A stretch of 56,918 bases of DNA. Origin: an uncultured bacterium (GTDB lineage: Bacteria > Bacteroidota > Rhodothermia > Rhodothermales > UBA10348). Where the stretch lies: contig CALIKL010000019.1 in NCBI GenBank assembly GCA_938018055.1, positions 1-56,918 on the forward strand, read 5' to 3'. Under the pieces are notes generated by a model, which did no database searches, had not been told where the DNA came from, and saw only the letters and a list, made by a program, of their open reading frames with translations. Below are positions 37,281 through 46,642 of this stretch, one piece after another. Numbering within the stretch: position 1 is the stretch's first letter; each line of letters begins with the position of its first letter. Both the position numbers and the translations under genes were made by a program.

Positions 37281-38966
37281 ATGGAATTCATTGAGCACTT
37301 TGTAGACATCGTCGGCGGCTTCCTATCGCCCATTCTGGTCGTCGGCCTCTTGGGAGCGGGTGCCTTCCTGACCGTTCGCCTGGGCTTTATCCAGCTTCGA
37401 CGCCTGGGTCACGGTTTTGCCGTCACGACCGGGAAATACGATTCAGAAGACACGCCGGGTGACGTTTCTCACTTTCAGGCCCTTACAACAGCTCTCTCTG
37501 CTACCGTCGGAACCGGTAATATTGCCGGTGTAGCCCTCGCTATTCACTGGGGTGGTCCGGGCGCCTTGTTCTGGATGTGGGTTACTGCTCTCCTGGGGAT
37601 GGCTACGAAATATTCGGAGGTCACGCTCGCCCAGCATTATCGCATCAACATGGACGGGGAGGCCAAATGGGAAGGCTCGGTGGCCGGTGGTCCGATGTAC
37701 TACATCGAACGCGGCATCAAAGATGTCTTCGGCTGGAATTGGAAGCCGGTAGCCGTCTTTTTTGCCTTCATGCTCATGATTACCTCGTTCTTTACAGGGA
37801 ACGCCATTCAGTCCAATACAATTGCGACTCAGGTAGCTGACAACTTCGGCATCGATACCTGGATCACTGGTCTGATCACCGCTTCCATAGTGGGCGCCGT
37901 GATTATTGGTGGTATCAAACGTATCGGACGCGTAACAGGAATTCTTGCCCCGGTTATGGCCGCTATTTACGTCACGGCCGCGTTACTGGTGCTGATGGTC
38001 AATTTCCAGGAAGTGATTCCAGCCTTCGGGACCATCATTGGAGAGGCCTTCAGCCCGTCTGCGGGTGTAGCTGGAACCGGAATGGGCGTCTTTCTCTTCA
38101 CGCTTCAGTACGGTGTTCAACGAGGCCTTTTCTCGAATGAGGCTGGACAGGGTTCAGCTCCGATTGCCCACTCTGCTGCCAAAACCGATGAGCCAGTCTC
38201 TGAGGGTGTTGTAGCCCTGCTGGAGCCTTTTATCGATACCATCGTTATCTGCACCATGACCGGTCTGGTCATTGTGTCCACAGGTGTATTTGAAGCCAAA
38301 GTCCCGACCGAAATCTCTCTGGATGACGGTAACATCTCCTTTGTCGAGTACGATGTGGATGGTATGCACCAGAACGCCGATGACCCCACCGAGGTGTCGG
38401 TCATGGCAGGTGTTCCGACCACCGATAACGGATCCCTCTTCGCCTACTACGATATCTCGGTCGATGGCTTCTTCACGGACGAAGCCCAGACTGTTCCGTT
38501 CACGGGAACGATCCTGCCCGCCGAGGCGCGCGCTGTTTCTGCCGAAGGAACGGAGTACACCGTCCTCTATGGTGATGCCGCGCGAAACAGCTCTCCGCTG
38601 ACGACGCTTGGATTCGAGCAGGGCCTCGAGCCCCTTGGACTCGCATGGCTTGGGAAGTGGGTCGTATTGATGTGTGTCTTCCTGTTTGCTGTGTCCACCG
38701 CAATCTCCTGGAGCTACTACGGTGACCGCTGCGCCAACTACATTTGGGGCAAAAAGGCCATCCTCCCGTACAAGTTCGTCTTCCTGCTCTTCCACTTTGC
38801 AGGTGCGGTGATTGCTGTCACAACGATCTGGGATCTCGGAGATGTAGCTCTTTCCCTTGTGACCCTGCCGAACGTCATCAGTTTGATCCTGCTTTCAGGT
38901 CTGCTGAAGAAGATCACCGACAGTTACTTCGAGCGGAAGCCTTGGGAGTCTGAAGGCCACGTCTAA
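37281..38966 (+). CDS. Sodium:alanine/glycine symporter (AGCS family) with a large extra loop
   Basis: A 561-residue inner-membrane carrier importing alanine or glycine with sodium. The core signature TVGTGNIAGVALAIHWGGPGALFWMW lies near residue 74, and GLFSNEAGQGSAPIAHSAA in the middle is also typical. Usual length is about 450-480. The excess is one block at roughly 340-450, beginning after a helix ending FEAK. It is acidic and soluble (SFVEYDVDGMHQNADDPTEV; EARAVSAEGTEYTVLYGD) and should form an extracytoplasmic domain. Membrane helices resume with LGLAWLGKWVVLMCVFLFAV. Substrate is inferred from the family. Confidence 0.92.
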   Translation: MEFIEHFVDIVGGFLSPILVVGLLGAGAFLTVRLGFIQLRRLGHGFAVTTGKYDSEDTPGDVSHFQALTTALSATVGTGNIAGVALAIHWGGPGALFWMWVTALLGMATKYSEVTLAQHYRINMDGEAKWEGSVAGGPMYYIERGIKDVFGWNWKPVAVFFAFMLMITSFFTGNAIQSNTIATQVADNFGIDTWITGLITASIVGAVIIGGIKRIGRVTGILAPVMAAIYVTAALLVLMVNFQEVIPAFGTIIGEAFSPSAGVAGTGMGVFLFTLQYGVQRGLFSNEAGQGSAPIAHSAAKTDEPVSEGVVALLEPFIDTIVICTMTGLVIVSTGVFEAKVPTEISLDDGNISFVEYDVDGMHQNADDPTEVSVMAGVPTTDNGSLFAYYDISVDGFFTDEAQTVPFTGTILPAEARAVSAEGTEYTVLYGDAARNSSPLTTLGFEQGLEPLGLAWLGKWVVLMCVFLFAVSTAISWSYYGDRCANYIWGKKAILPYKFVFLLFHFAGAVIAVTTIWDLGDVALSLVTLPNVISLILLSGLLKKITDSYFERKPWESEGHV

Positions 38967-38986
38967 TCGATCCGAGCTTGGCCCCC

Positions 38987-39613
38987 ATGGACCACGTCCA
39001 CGTCATTGAACATCCGATCCTGCAGCGGGACCTCACGATCCTGCGGCGGGCGGATACACCCTTCGGTGTTTTCAGGAGTACGCTCTTGGACGTGTCGTCA
39101 ATTCTGGCCTACGAAGCACTTCGCAGCATTCGGATGCGCGAGGTCGGAATCGACACACCGCTCGAGCCTACTCTCGGACACGAGGTGGATGAGTACGTCA
39201 TTGTAGTTCCCATTCTGCGAGCGGGATTGGGAATGGTTGACGGCTTTGTCCGTTTTCTTCCAGAAGCGCGTGTGGGTCACCTCGGGATGTACCGAGATGA
39301 AAACACGCATGAACCGGTGGATTACTACACGAGTATCCCTCCCGGTATTGAGATGGCCAGGGTGTTTGTGGTGGATCCGATGCTGGCTACCGGCGGCAGT
39401 GCTGCAGGTGCCATTGACCAACTGAAGCGGCTGGGAGCGCAGTCCATCGTGCTGGTGACCCTTGTATCTGCACCGGAAGGCATCGCTTTCGTTCATAATG
39501 CGCACCCCGACGTTCCGCTTGTGACAGCTGTCGTCGACCGGGAATTAGATGAAAACGCCTACATCCGGCCCGGTCTCGGCGACGCCGGAGACCGGATTTT
39601 TGGAACCAGCTGA
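38987..39613 (+). CDS. upp: Uracil phosphoribosyltransferase
   Basis: A 208-residue salvage enzyme making UMP from uracil and PRPP. Family parts are HPILQRDLTILRRADTPFGVFR, PILRAGLGMVDGF, the PRPP loop VFVVDPMLATGGSAAGAI and the C-terminal uracil-binding region ending YIRPGLGDAGDRIFGT. The ATG at 38987 is preferred over a TTG at 38978. The antiporter gene follows after 7 bp. In a strain with a damaged pyrC, salvage through upp would matter more. Confidence 0.97.
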   Translation: MDHVHVIEHPILQRDLTILRRADTPFGVFRSTLLDVSSILAYEALRSIRMREVGIDTPLEPTLGHEVDEYVIVVPILRAGLGMVDGFVRFLPEARVGHLGMYRDENTHEPVDYYTSIPPGIEMARVFVVDPMLATGGSAAGAIDQLKRLGAQSIVLVTLVSAPEGIAFVHNAHPDVPLVTAVVDRELDENAYIRPGLGDAGDRIFGTS

Positions 39614-39620
39614 GACACGT

Positions 39621-41528
39621 ATGCAGCGTCTTTTTGCGACGGCCTTCCTGACGATCCTGTTACTGACGGCAGGATCCGTTCACGCCCAGGACACCAGTTT
39701 CAGTATCCCGGAGGTCGTACTGGATGGGATCGAGTTCAATGTGACTCTGCATCCCGGTGCCACGGATTCGCTTTCGGCCGCCTTCTACACTGTGGCCGGC
39801 GTCAACGAGCCCGTTGCATTCGAGTTGGATGACGATGGTAACTTGGTCGCATCAGGAGTCCGTGTATCTGGAACGAAAACCCAGGAGATTTCACTACTTC
39901 GGGATGGGGAGACCTTTCTGGTCAAAACGACGCGTAGCATCTCCGGATGGTGGAGCATCATTCCGCCACTCATGGCCATCGGGATGGCCCTGCTGACCAA
40001 GCGTGTCATTCCGGCCCTCTTTACAGGTATTTGGTTCGGTGCCATGACGGCCATCGGATTCTCCATCGGCGGCGTTTTCCAGGGAGCGCTGGATACCTTT
40101 CAGGTCTATGTCCTACAGGAGTTCATCGACGAGGGTCACGCCTCGGTGATATTGTTCTCGTGTATGATTGGGGGACTCGTTGGCATCATATCGAAGAATG
40201 GTGGGATGCAGGGTGTGGTCAACATCATCTCCCGGTTTGCCAGTAACCCGCAGCGTGGTCAAACATCGACAGCTGCCCTTGGGTTAGCCATCTTCTTTGA
40301 TGACTACGCCAACTCATTGGTTGTGGGCAACACCATGCGATCGGTCACGGATCGCTTACGCATTTCGAGAGAAAAGCTGGCCTATCTCGTTGATTCAACC
40401 GCGGCGCCGGTAGCCTGTATTGCACTCGTCACGACCTGGATCGGCTACGAGGTCGGAATGATCGGAGAAGCCATCAGCAAGGTGGACGGTCTGGACGGGA
40501 GTGCCTATGCCTTCTTCTTGGGCTCCATCCCGTATTCATTTTACCCAATCCTTGCCATCAGCTTTGTATTCATGGTGTCCCTGACCCGACGCGATTTCGG
40601 GCCCATGCTCAAAGCAGAGATGCGAGCCCGTTTAACCGGCGAAGTGGTTCGGGAAGGAGCCAATGTGGATGAAGCGGCTGTTTCTGGAGAGGAAACCAAG
40701 CCAAAAGATGGAATTCCTATTCGTGCCATCAACGCCATCATTCCAATTATTGTCTTGGTTGGAGGCGTCCTTGTCGGGTTATACGCAACGGGTGATGGAG
40801 ATACGCTCCAGGAGATCATAAACAATTCTGACTCCTATACAGCCCTGATGTGGGCCTCCTTGATCTCCGTTCTCGTCGCCGCCATCATGACCTCTTTCCA
40901 GCGCATTCTGGATCTAGGCGAGATTGTGGAAGCATGGTATGGGGGATTGAAGAGCATGCTTTTTGCCATGATCATCCTCGTGCTGGCTTGGGCCCTGTCT
41001 GCCATCACCGAACAGCTTCACACCGCTCCGTATCTTGTTTCTGTGCTTGGCGATTCGCTTAATCCCGGGTTCGTCCCGGTCGTGGTCTTCTTGCTGGCCG
41101 CCGCAACTGCGTTCGCCACGGGCTCGAGCTGGGGAACCATGGGTATTCTGCTTCCCTTGGTCATTCCGCTTGTTTGGGCGGTGATGTCATTCAATGGCAT
41201 GGGAGATGAAGCGTACTACTACATTCTCTATTCGACCATTTCCTGCATTCTTGCAGGTGCCGTTTGGGGTGATCATTGCTCCCCGATTTCTGACACCACC
41301 ATTTTGTCGTCCATGGCTTCTGGGTGTGACCACATCGACCACGTCCGTACCCAGTTACCTTATGCCATGTTTGTCGGCATAGTGGCCATTATCGTAGGTA
41401 TCATTCCCTCAGGATTCGGATTCCCGTGGTGGATTTCCCTTCCCGTTGGACTGGTGATACTTTTTGCCGGGCTTCGCTTCTTCGGACGCGTAGCGGAGGA
41501 GGAGTTGAAGGCCATGGAGGTGGCCTGA
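39621..41528 (+). CDS. NhaC-family Na+/H+ antiporter-like protein with N-terminal exported segment
   Basis: A 635-residue polytopic membrane protein. The start at 39621 (MQRLFATAFLTILLLTAGSVHAQ) gives a classical signal peptide, followed by a soluble beta-rich region of about 80 residues (DTSFSIPEVVLDGIEFNVTL) and then the NhaC-type helices. Core motifs include FFDDYANSLVVGNTMRSVTD, TAAPVACIALVTTWIGYE, GSSWGTMGILLPLVIPL and GDHCSPISDTTILSS. The family exchanges sodium or organic acids for protons. The frame begins upstream at 39549 inside upp, which I do not take as the start. A cupin gene follows 2 bp after the stop. Confidence 0.92.
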   Translation: MQRLFATAFLTILLLTAGSVHAQDTSFSIPEVVLDGIEFNVTLHPGATDSLSAAFYTVAGVNEPVAFELDDDGNLVASGVRVSGTKTQEISLLRDGETFLVKTTRSISGWWSIIPPLMAIGMALLTKRVIPALFTGIWFGAMTAIGFSIGGVFQGALDTFQVYVLQEFIDEGHASVILFSCMIGGLVGIISKNGGMQGVVNIISRFASNPQRGQTSTAALGLAIFFDDYANSLVVGNTMRSVTDRLRISREKLAYLVDSTAAPVACIALVTTWIGYEVGMIGEAISKVDGLDGSAYAFFLGSIPYSFYPILAISFVFMVSLTRRDFGPMLKAEMRARLTGEVVREGANVDEAAVSGEETKPKDGIPIRAINAIIPIIVLVGGVLVGLYATGDGDTLQEIINNSDSYTALMWASLISVLVAAIMTSFQRILDLGEIVEAWYGGLKSMLFAMIILVLAWALSAITEQLHTAPYLVSVLGDSLNPGFVPVVVFLLAAATAFATGSSWGTMGILLPLVIPLVWAVMSFNGMGDEAYYYILYSTISCILAGAVWGDHCSPISDTTILSSMASGCDHIDHVRTQLPYAMFVGIVAIIVGIIPSGFGFPWWISLPVGLVILFAGLRFFGRVAEEELKAMEVA

Positions 41529-41530
41529 GT

Positions 41531-41884
41531 ATGGAAGGAAACTGGATTGATTCAGACGATTGCCCATGGGGACGCTGGGAAGAATACCTCAATGAACCGG
41601 GATATCGGGTCAAGCGAATTATCGTGCATCCCGGCCAGCGTTTGTCCCTTCAGCGTCATCAGAAGCGCAGTGAGCACTGGGTTATTGTTGCGGGAACCGG
41701 CATGTTCACCTTGGACGAGAGTATTACTGAGGTCAATCCCGGCGATAAGGTATTTATCCCGGTTCGCGGGGTTCACCGCATTGAAAACCCGGGTACTGAA
41801 CCGCTGATCATCATCGAAACCCAGCTGGGTATCTGTGACGAGGATGATATCGAGCGTTTGGAAGACGACTACGGACGCGAGTAG
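41531..41884 (+). CDS. Small cupin, mannose-6-phosphate isomerase type II-like
   Basis: A 117-residue single-domain cupin. It resembles the C-terminal isomerase domain of bifunctional ManC-type proteins: WGRWEEYL, YRVKRIIVHPGQRLSLQRHQKRSEHWVIVAG, GDKVFIPVRGVHRIENPG and ETQLGICDEDDIERLEDDYGR. The metal-binding His/Glu pattern (HQKRSEHW, HRIEN) is intact. It lacks the nucleotidyltransferase half, so it may act as a stand-alone phosphomannose isomerase. It starts 2 bp after the antiporter gene. Confidence 0.9.
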   Translation: MEGNWIDSDDCPWGRWEEYLNEPGYRVKRIIVHPGQRLSLQRHQKRSEHWVIVAGTGMFTLDESITEVNPGDKVFIPVRGVHRIENPGTEPLIIIETQLGICDEDDIERLEDDYGRE

Positions 41885-41917
41885 GACCAACGCAGTCGAA
41901 TGAGCCGGCTATTGCTT

Positions 41918-43054
41918 TCAGTCCGACGTTCCCGATGTGCGTTGCAGATGGCGTGTGGAGATGGTTACGCCCATTACCAGGAAGATGTAGTACCCCAGAA
42001 TCCGCCACGTCAACAAAGACGGAACGATCAGAGCAGCGCTCGGCAGCAAGTCGCCAAAAAACAGCGCATATAAGCCCTCGATTCCTCCTGCTCCCCCCGG
42101 CGTCGGCATGATCAGCGACGAGATGGTCTGAGCGATGGATCGCATGGTAAGCAGCAGCGTGTCCACATCCGGTACAAAGCTCCAGATAACCAGCACGGCA
42201 AGGGAATAGCGTGCCAACCATGTCCCTGCAGTCAGTCCGAATCCTCGAAGAAAGAAATCTTTCTTCTGCTTGCGCAGCACGGCGGACCGCTCTGCGAACT
42301 GCTCCATTTCTTTCAATACCCGCTCTCTGAAACGACGCAGGAGCGGCAGCTTGAACAGCGTGGCGGCGATGCGCGAAAGCAACTCGGGGTGAAAGAGCGT
42401 GGCGTAAGCAAATACCGCGGCATAGGCCATGAGGGTTACGAAATAAATCATGGCCGTCCACAGGCCTACCGTACCCGCGGCCGCTGGAATGACGTCCATG
42501 TATATCGATGCAACCAGGATCACAGGGACCGACAGCGCAAACCAGACCTGGTCAAGTAGCATGACATACGTCATCACGGCAGATGCATCACCGATCGCAA
42601 TGGGTCCTCTCCGGGATGCTTTTGTCTCCATGGAGGTCACACGTGACTCCCGGGCAATGTAGTATGCCGTCAGCGGTGCTCCTCCAACCACGCTTGGGGA
42701 AATGTTGGAAGCAAAATCCCACATCAGCTGACATCGTATGCCAGCCTTGAATCCCAATGAGTGACGCGAGACGAAGCTGATGCGCCATCCGCCAAACCAG
42801 ACTCGAGCCGCCGTTGCTCCCAAGGCGGCCAGCATGATCCAGGGATTGACGGCTTTGATGAACTGACCGAATGCCCCCTCGTCCCACGTATACCATGCAA
42901 TGATGCCAAGCACGCCCAGACCAAGCACCAGGGGCAGGAGCAGACCCTTCAGGGAAATGGTCGGTGCACCAGCGGCCAGCTGGCCCGAGTCGGGAAATCC
43001 AGCAGGATGGTCGTCGGTCTGAACCGGGTCGTGATGAATCGTAGGGTCTGCCAT
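41918..43054 (-). CDS. Lysylphosphatidylglycerol synthase-like/YbhN-type membrane protein
   Basis: A 378-residue inner-membrane protein of the LPG_synthase_TM (UPF0104) type, with about eight helices. Family marks are VNPWIMLAALGATAARVWFGGWR, the polar QLMWDFASNISPSVVGGAP segment and the late IMPTPGGAGGIEGLYALFF motif. Related proteins include flippase domains of MprF and the YbhN group; some may flip lipids. A 35-residue polar N-terminus precedes the first helix. It lacks the aminoacyl-transferase domain of MprF, so its role is unassigned. It is convergent with the cupin gene and divergent from the PHP gene. Confidence 0.87.
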   Translation of the reverse strand: MADPTIHHDPVQTDDHPAGFPDSGQLAAGAPTISLKGLLLPLVLGLGVLGIIAWYTWDEGAFGQFIKAVNPWIMLAALGATAARVWFGGWRISFVSRHSLGFKAGIRCQLMWDFASNISPSVVGGAPLTAYYIARESRVTSMETKASRRGPIAIGDASAVMTYVMLLDQVWFALSVPVILVASIYMDVIPAAAGTVGLWTAMIYFVTLMAYAAVFAYATLFHPELLSRIAATLFKLPLLRRFRERVLKEMEQFAERSAVLRKQKKDFFLRGFGLTAGTWLARYSLAVLVIWSFVPDVDTLLLTMRSIAQTISSLIMPTPGGAGGIEGLYALFFGDLLPSAALIVPSLLTWRILGYYIFLVMGVTISTRHLQRTSGTSD

Positions 43055-43158
43055 GTGGGGCCGGAACGGGGAGATGCCTGTCGGGTTCAGGCGGTGGGCC
43101 GATTACGATCAGCCTGCTCCGTGGTTTCTGGAGCCGACATCAGAGTAGTTGAGATCCT

Positions 43159-43992
43159 ATGCCTTCTTCCACCATTCAGCGCGCAGATCTGCATATGCAC
43201 TCCACGGCTTCCGACGGCCGAATGGATCCTGCGGATCTTGCCCGAGCTGCTGCCGACGGTGGATTGGAGCTGGTCTCGTTGACGGATCATGATACCCTGG
43301 CCGGGTGGCGAGCATTTGAAGAGGCTGCCCGGGAGGCCGCCATTCAGTGTGTGCCCGGCGTTGAAATCAGCGCTCGTCAGAAAGGCGAAGAAGTGCATCT
43401 GGTTGCCTATGCCTTCAATCCGGAGGAGGAGGGGCTGCAAGGCTTCCTTTCTTTGCAGCAGCATCGTCGAAACGAACGGGCCCTCGCTTTTGTTACGACA
43501 TTGCAGCAGGCAAAGGTACTGCCTGCAACGGCGCGTCTTGTTTCGGACAACGGGCATACGTCCTGGGCTCGACCTCATATTGCCCGGCTATTGCTCAAAC
43601 ACGGTGCGGTGGCGTCTATGGACGAGGCGTTTGACCGGTATCTCACCCCAAGGTGTGCCACGTTTGTTGAGAAGCCGCTTCCCAGTGGTGCCGAAGCCAT
43701 TTCTGTCATCCATGAAGCGGGTGGTATTATCAGTTTGGCTCATCCAGGACATCACGTGTCGCATCAGGTTGTCATGAGTTTGATTGATGCCGGACTGGAT
43801 GGAGTGGAAGTGGTGCACCCCTCGCACGACGAAATGCTGGAGTCGTATTACGTATCCCTTGCCGAGCGTAACGGGCTCCTTAAAACGGGTGGTTCAGACT
43901 TTCATGCGCGACCCAAACACGGAGCCAGACAGTTGGGTGAACGTTGGTTTACCCCGGATGCATCTCTTTTGCATGCCCTTCGGACCCATTGA
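43159..43992 (+). CDS. PHP-domain phosphoesterase (YciV/RNase AM-like)
   Basis: A 277-residue cytoplasmic trinuclear-metal phosphoesterase. Motifs are ADLHMHSTASDG (H12, H14), SLTDHDTLAG, CVPGVEISA, a central RPHIARLL insertion typical of the YciV group, LAHPGHH and GGSDFHARPKHG. E. coli YciV (RNase AM) is a 5'-3' exoribonuclease that also hydrolyses pAp, so RNA or nucleotide substrates are likely. It is divergent from the flippase-like gene; the PorZ-like gene follows 57 bp after the stop. Confidence 0.92.
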   Translation: MPSSTIQRADLHMHSTASDGRMDPADLARAAADGGLELVSLTDHDTLAGWRAFEEAAREAAIQCVPGVEISARQKGEEVHLVAYAFNPEEEGLQGFLSLQQHRRNERALAFVTTLQQAKVLPATARLVSDNGHTSWARPHIARLLLKHGAVASMDEAFDRYLTPRCATFVEKPLPSGAEAISVIHEAGGIISLAHPGHHVSHQVVMSLIDAGLDGVEVVHPSHDEMLESYYVSLAERNGLLKTGGSDFHARPKHGARQLGERWFTPDASLLHALRTH

Positions 43993-44049
43993 TTCCGCCT
44001 GGCGTTTGTCGATGGCATCCCGCTCAACTCGGAATACTGCATCACGTTG

Positions 44050-46401
44050 ATGATTTCCCGTCTACTTGCCTCTGTCTTGGCGATGATGTTGCTCGCCGCA
44101 CCGGTATCGGCTCAACTGGTCGATGGCTGGGTAGCTCACACATCATTTGGCGAAGCGACCGATCTGGTGGTGGCTGGAGACGAAATCTGGGTAGCTACGA
44201 CAGGGGGGGTTTATTCGGTCAATCCGTCCGTGGGTGATATTTCCCGTCTTACAGTCGTTGATGGTCTTTCGAATGTTGGGGCCTCGGCGCTGGATGAGGA
44301 TCCCGATCGGGGGTTTGTGTGGGTCGGATATGACGACGGGCTTCTTGACCGGATTGACCGGACATCGGGTACCATTCGCACATTTCGGGATATCACTCGG
44401 GCCGATCAGTATCCGTCCCGCGGAATCAATCGACTCCGTGTGGTTGGCGACTCTCTTTTTATTGCCACCCAGTTCGGGGTCGTAGTATTTGACCCAGAGC
44501 GAAACGAAGTGCGGGATTCGTTCGATCGATTTGGTTCAATGACAGTCGGTCAAGAAGTACATGACGTGCTGGTAGAGTCCACTATCCTTGGCCAGCCAGC
44601 GCTTTGGATTGCGACTGACGATGGGATTGCCGTCTCTCCCCTGGATGGGCGAAATCTCAAAGATCCTGCGTCCTGGCAGATCGAACGACTTGGGACAGCC
44701 TTTCGTCCCAGACCAGTGCTCTCACTCGGTGCGCTGGATGGGCGTCTCTACGTTGGGACCGACGCAGGCATTTTCGAACGCACGGCACAAGATCAGTTCA
44801 CGGACCTTTCCGTCACCAACCGTCCCGTGAATCGACTTGAAAGCGGCCCGGTATTTCTGGCAGGAAGTGCGACGTTTACCGTTGCATTCGTTCGATCAGG
44901 CGGCGCGGCGTCAGCCCATACCGTAACTGACTTTGGATTTCCAGTAGCAATCGACATTGCCTCCAACGGCGATATCTGGGTGGCCGATGAAGCCAATGGC
45001 ACCGGGCGATCGAGTCTGCCCTCTGCTGACGAGGGAGCAATTTCACTCACTGGGGTGTGGCTTCCCGATGGACCAGCTGATGGCACATTCTCCCAGGTCT
45101 CTATTTCTTCTGAAGGGGATGTTTGGCTGGCGGGAGTGAATGAAGCTGGCACCGGATTTTATCGGTTGGATACCCAAGGTATGTGGACCACATGGTCTTC
45201 CTCTCGTACCTCAGAACTGGCCGGCAAAGGAGCGTTTGTCCAAATCCACGCCGGCGCCAGCGGATCTGGATGGGCCGGGTCGGAAGGTGGCGGGGTTGCT
45301 CAGGTAGAAGCTGATGGATCCGTAACTCTTTTTACTCCCGCCAATTCATCTTTGCTTCCGGCCTCGGGTTCCGTGGATTTTGTCGTTGTCGGGGGCGTTC
45401 ACGAAGACCAAGTCAGCAATCTCTGGGTTACTACGCGGGCTTCTTCCAGACCACTCCATGTTCGGACGGCGACGGGGGATTGGACCGCGTTTGGACCCAA
45501 GATTGGTCAAGGACTGCTCTCCAGTGCTACGGCTTATGGTCGCATATATGTCGATTCCTTCGACCAGAAGTGGATTGTTGTCCACCGAGAGACCAACTTC
45601 CAGCAGAAGAAAGGTTTGATGGTCCTTGAAACGGGGATTCCGGAGAATCCGAGTGACGACGAATTCCGGTATTTCGATGATCGTGGGGCGGCTGGACAGG
45701 GGCTTCCAGCTGTCAGTGTAAACGCTGTTGCGGAGGATCGCGATGGGCTTGTCTGGATTGGTACGGACAGCGGTCCGGCGTTTTTCATCAATACCGGTAT
45801 TGTGGCGCGTGACAACTCCGCCGTTCCGATTTGGCCGCAGTGGGCGGATCGCAGTCGCGGGACCTTCATGCTGTTTGGACTCACAATAAATGATATCGCA
45901 GTAGATCCCGCTGGTCGCATTTGGTTTGCGACAAATGACGGAGCCTGGCTGGTCGAAGCTGTCGAGGGTGGTTTCGATCTGGTCCAGCACTTCACATCTG
46001 AGAATTCCCCTCTCTTCTCAGACGAAGTCCTCTCCGTGGACGTGAATGCTTCCACAGGTGATGTCTTCTTTTCGACGGATCGTGGTCTCATCTCTTACGC
46101 GTCCGACGCCATCGCCCCACAGCAACAGGCCGGAGACCTGGTTGTATTTCCGAACCCCGTCAGGATTACGGATCTGGCCAATCCGAGTGTTTTTGTCGAG
46201 GGCCTGGTTGCTGCCACGGATATTCGAATCGTCACGGTGGCAGGAAACCTGGTTCGTCGTATGCAGGCTCGTGGAGGACGCACTCGGTGGGATTTACGGG
46301 ACGAAGAGGGGCGGATGGTTGATTCGGGCGTTTATCTGATCATTGCGGTTGGTCAGAACGATGAAGGATCTTCCGTTGGAAAGGTTGTCGTTGTCCGATA
46401 G
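44050..46401 (+). CDS. PorZ-like two-propeller protein of the type IX secretion system
   Basis: A 783-residue exported protein. A signal peptide ends at VSAQ (about residue 20). The following WVAHTSFGEATDLVVAGDEIW and TVVDGLSNVGASAL, with repeats such as DSLFIATQFGVVVFDPE and DGLVWIGTDSGPAFFI, are YVTN/two-component-regulator-type propeller blades and match the plan of PorZ (two beta-propellers plus C-terminal domain, about 780 residues). The C-terminus VVFPNPVRITD, IRIVTVAGNLVRRM and RMVDSGVYLIIA is a type IX-like sorting/FlgD-fold tail. PorZ is an outer-surface component needed for cargo attachment. I start at ATG 44050 rather than TTG 44047. A generic secreted propeller protein is the alternative. 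Confidence 0.78.
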   Translation: MISRLLASVLAMMLLAAPVSAQLVDGWVAHTSFGEATDLVVAGDEIWVATTGGVYSVNPSVGDISRLTVVDGLSNVGASALDEDPDRGFVWVGYDDGLLDRIDRTSGTIRTFRDITRADQYPSRGINRLRVVGDSLFIATQFGVVVFDPERNEVRDSFDRFGSMTVGQEVHDVLVESTILGQPALWIATDDGIAVSPLDGRNLKDPASWQIERLGTAFRPRPVLSLGALDGRLYVGTDAGIFERTAQDQFTDLSVTNRPVNRLESGPVFLAGSATFTVAFVRSGGAASAHTVTDFGFPVAIDIASNGDIWVADEANGTGRSSLPSADEGAISLTGVWLPDGPADGTFSQVSISSEGDVWLAGVNEAGTGFYRLDTQGMWTTWSSSRTSELAGKGAFVQIHAGASGSGWAGSEGGGVAQVEADGSVTLFTPANSSLLPASGSVDFVVVGGVHEDQVSNLWVTTRASSRPLHVRTATGDWTAFGPKIGQGLLSSATAYGRIYVDSFDQKWIVVHRETNFQQKKGLMVLETGIPENPSDDEFRYFDDRGAAGQGLPAVSVNAVAEDRDGLVWIGTDSGPAFFINTGIVARDNSAVPIWPQWADRSRGTFMLFGLTINDIAVDPAGRIWFATNDGAWLVEAVEGGFDLVQHFTSENSPLFSDEVLSVDVNASTGDVFFSTDRGLISYASDAIAPQQQAGDLVVFPNPVRITDLANPSVFVEGLVAATDIRIVTVAGNLVRRMQARGGRTRWDLRDEEGRMVDSGVYLIIAVGQNDEGSSVGKVVVVR

Positions 46402-46469
46402 CCCGGAGCTGTTTCGGACGGATGGACCAGCGGGATCTCTATGTCCACCAAAAGTTCAACGTTTATCAG

Positions 46470-46502
46470 GTTGAACGGCATTCTGACAACGCCCTATATT
46501 TC
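46470..46502 (+). promoter_or_regulatory. Candidate promoter of the tRNA-His/tRNA-Glu operon
   Basis: GTTG, 21 bases, TATATTTC, ending about 17 bp before tRNA-His. It can also be read as a -35 TTGAAC and -10 TATATT with an 18-bp spacer. The closeness to the tRNA supports it. Confidence 0.5.
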
Positions 46503-46518
46503 TAGTCTATGATTTCAT

Positions 46519-46596
46519 GGTGGTCGTAGCTCAGTTGGTTAGAGCGCCAGGTTGTGGCCCTGGAGGTCGGGGGTTCAAATCCCCTCGATCACCCCA
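46519..46596 (+). tRNA. tRNA-His (GTG)
   Basis: The full cloverleaf can be drawn: acceptor GTGGTCG/CGATCAC, D arm GCTC/GAGC, anticodon stem CCAGG/CCTGG with loop TTGTGGC (anticodon GTG), T arm GGGG-GTTCAAAT-CCCC. The extra G at 46519 (position -1) opposite discriminator C73 is the histidine identity pair. CCA is encoded at 46594-46596. Confidence 0.97.
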
Positions 46597-46642
46597 AGAG
46601 CTGCGATGAATCGGAAACCCGATTTCGCCGTGAGCTCGAGAT

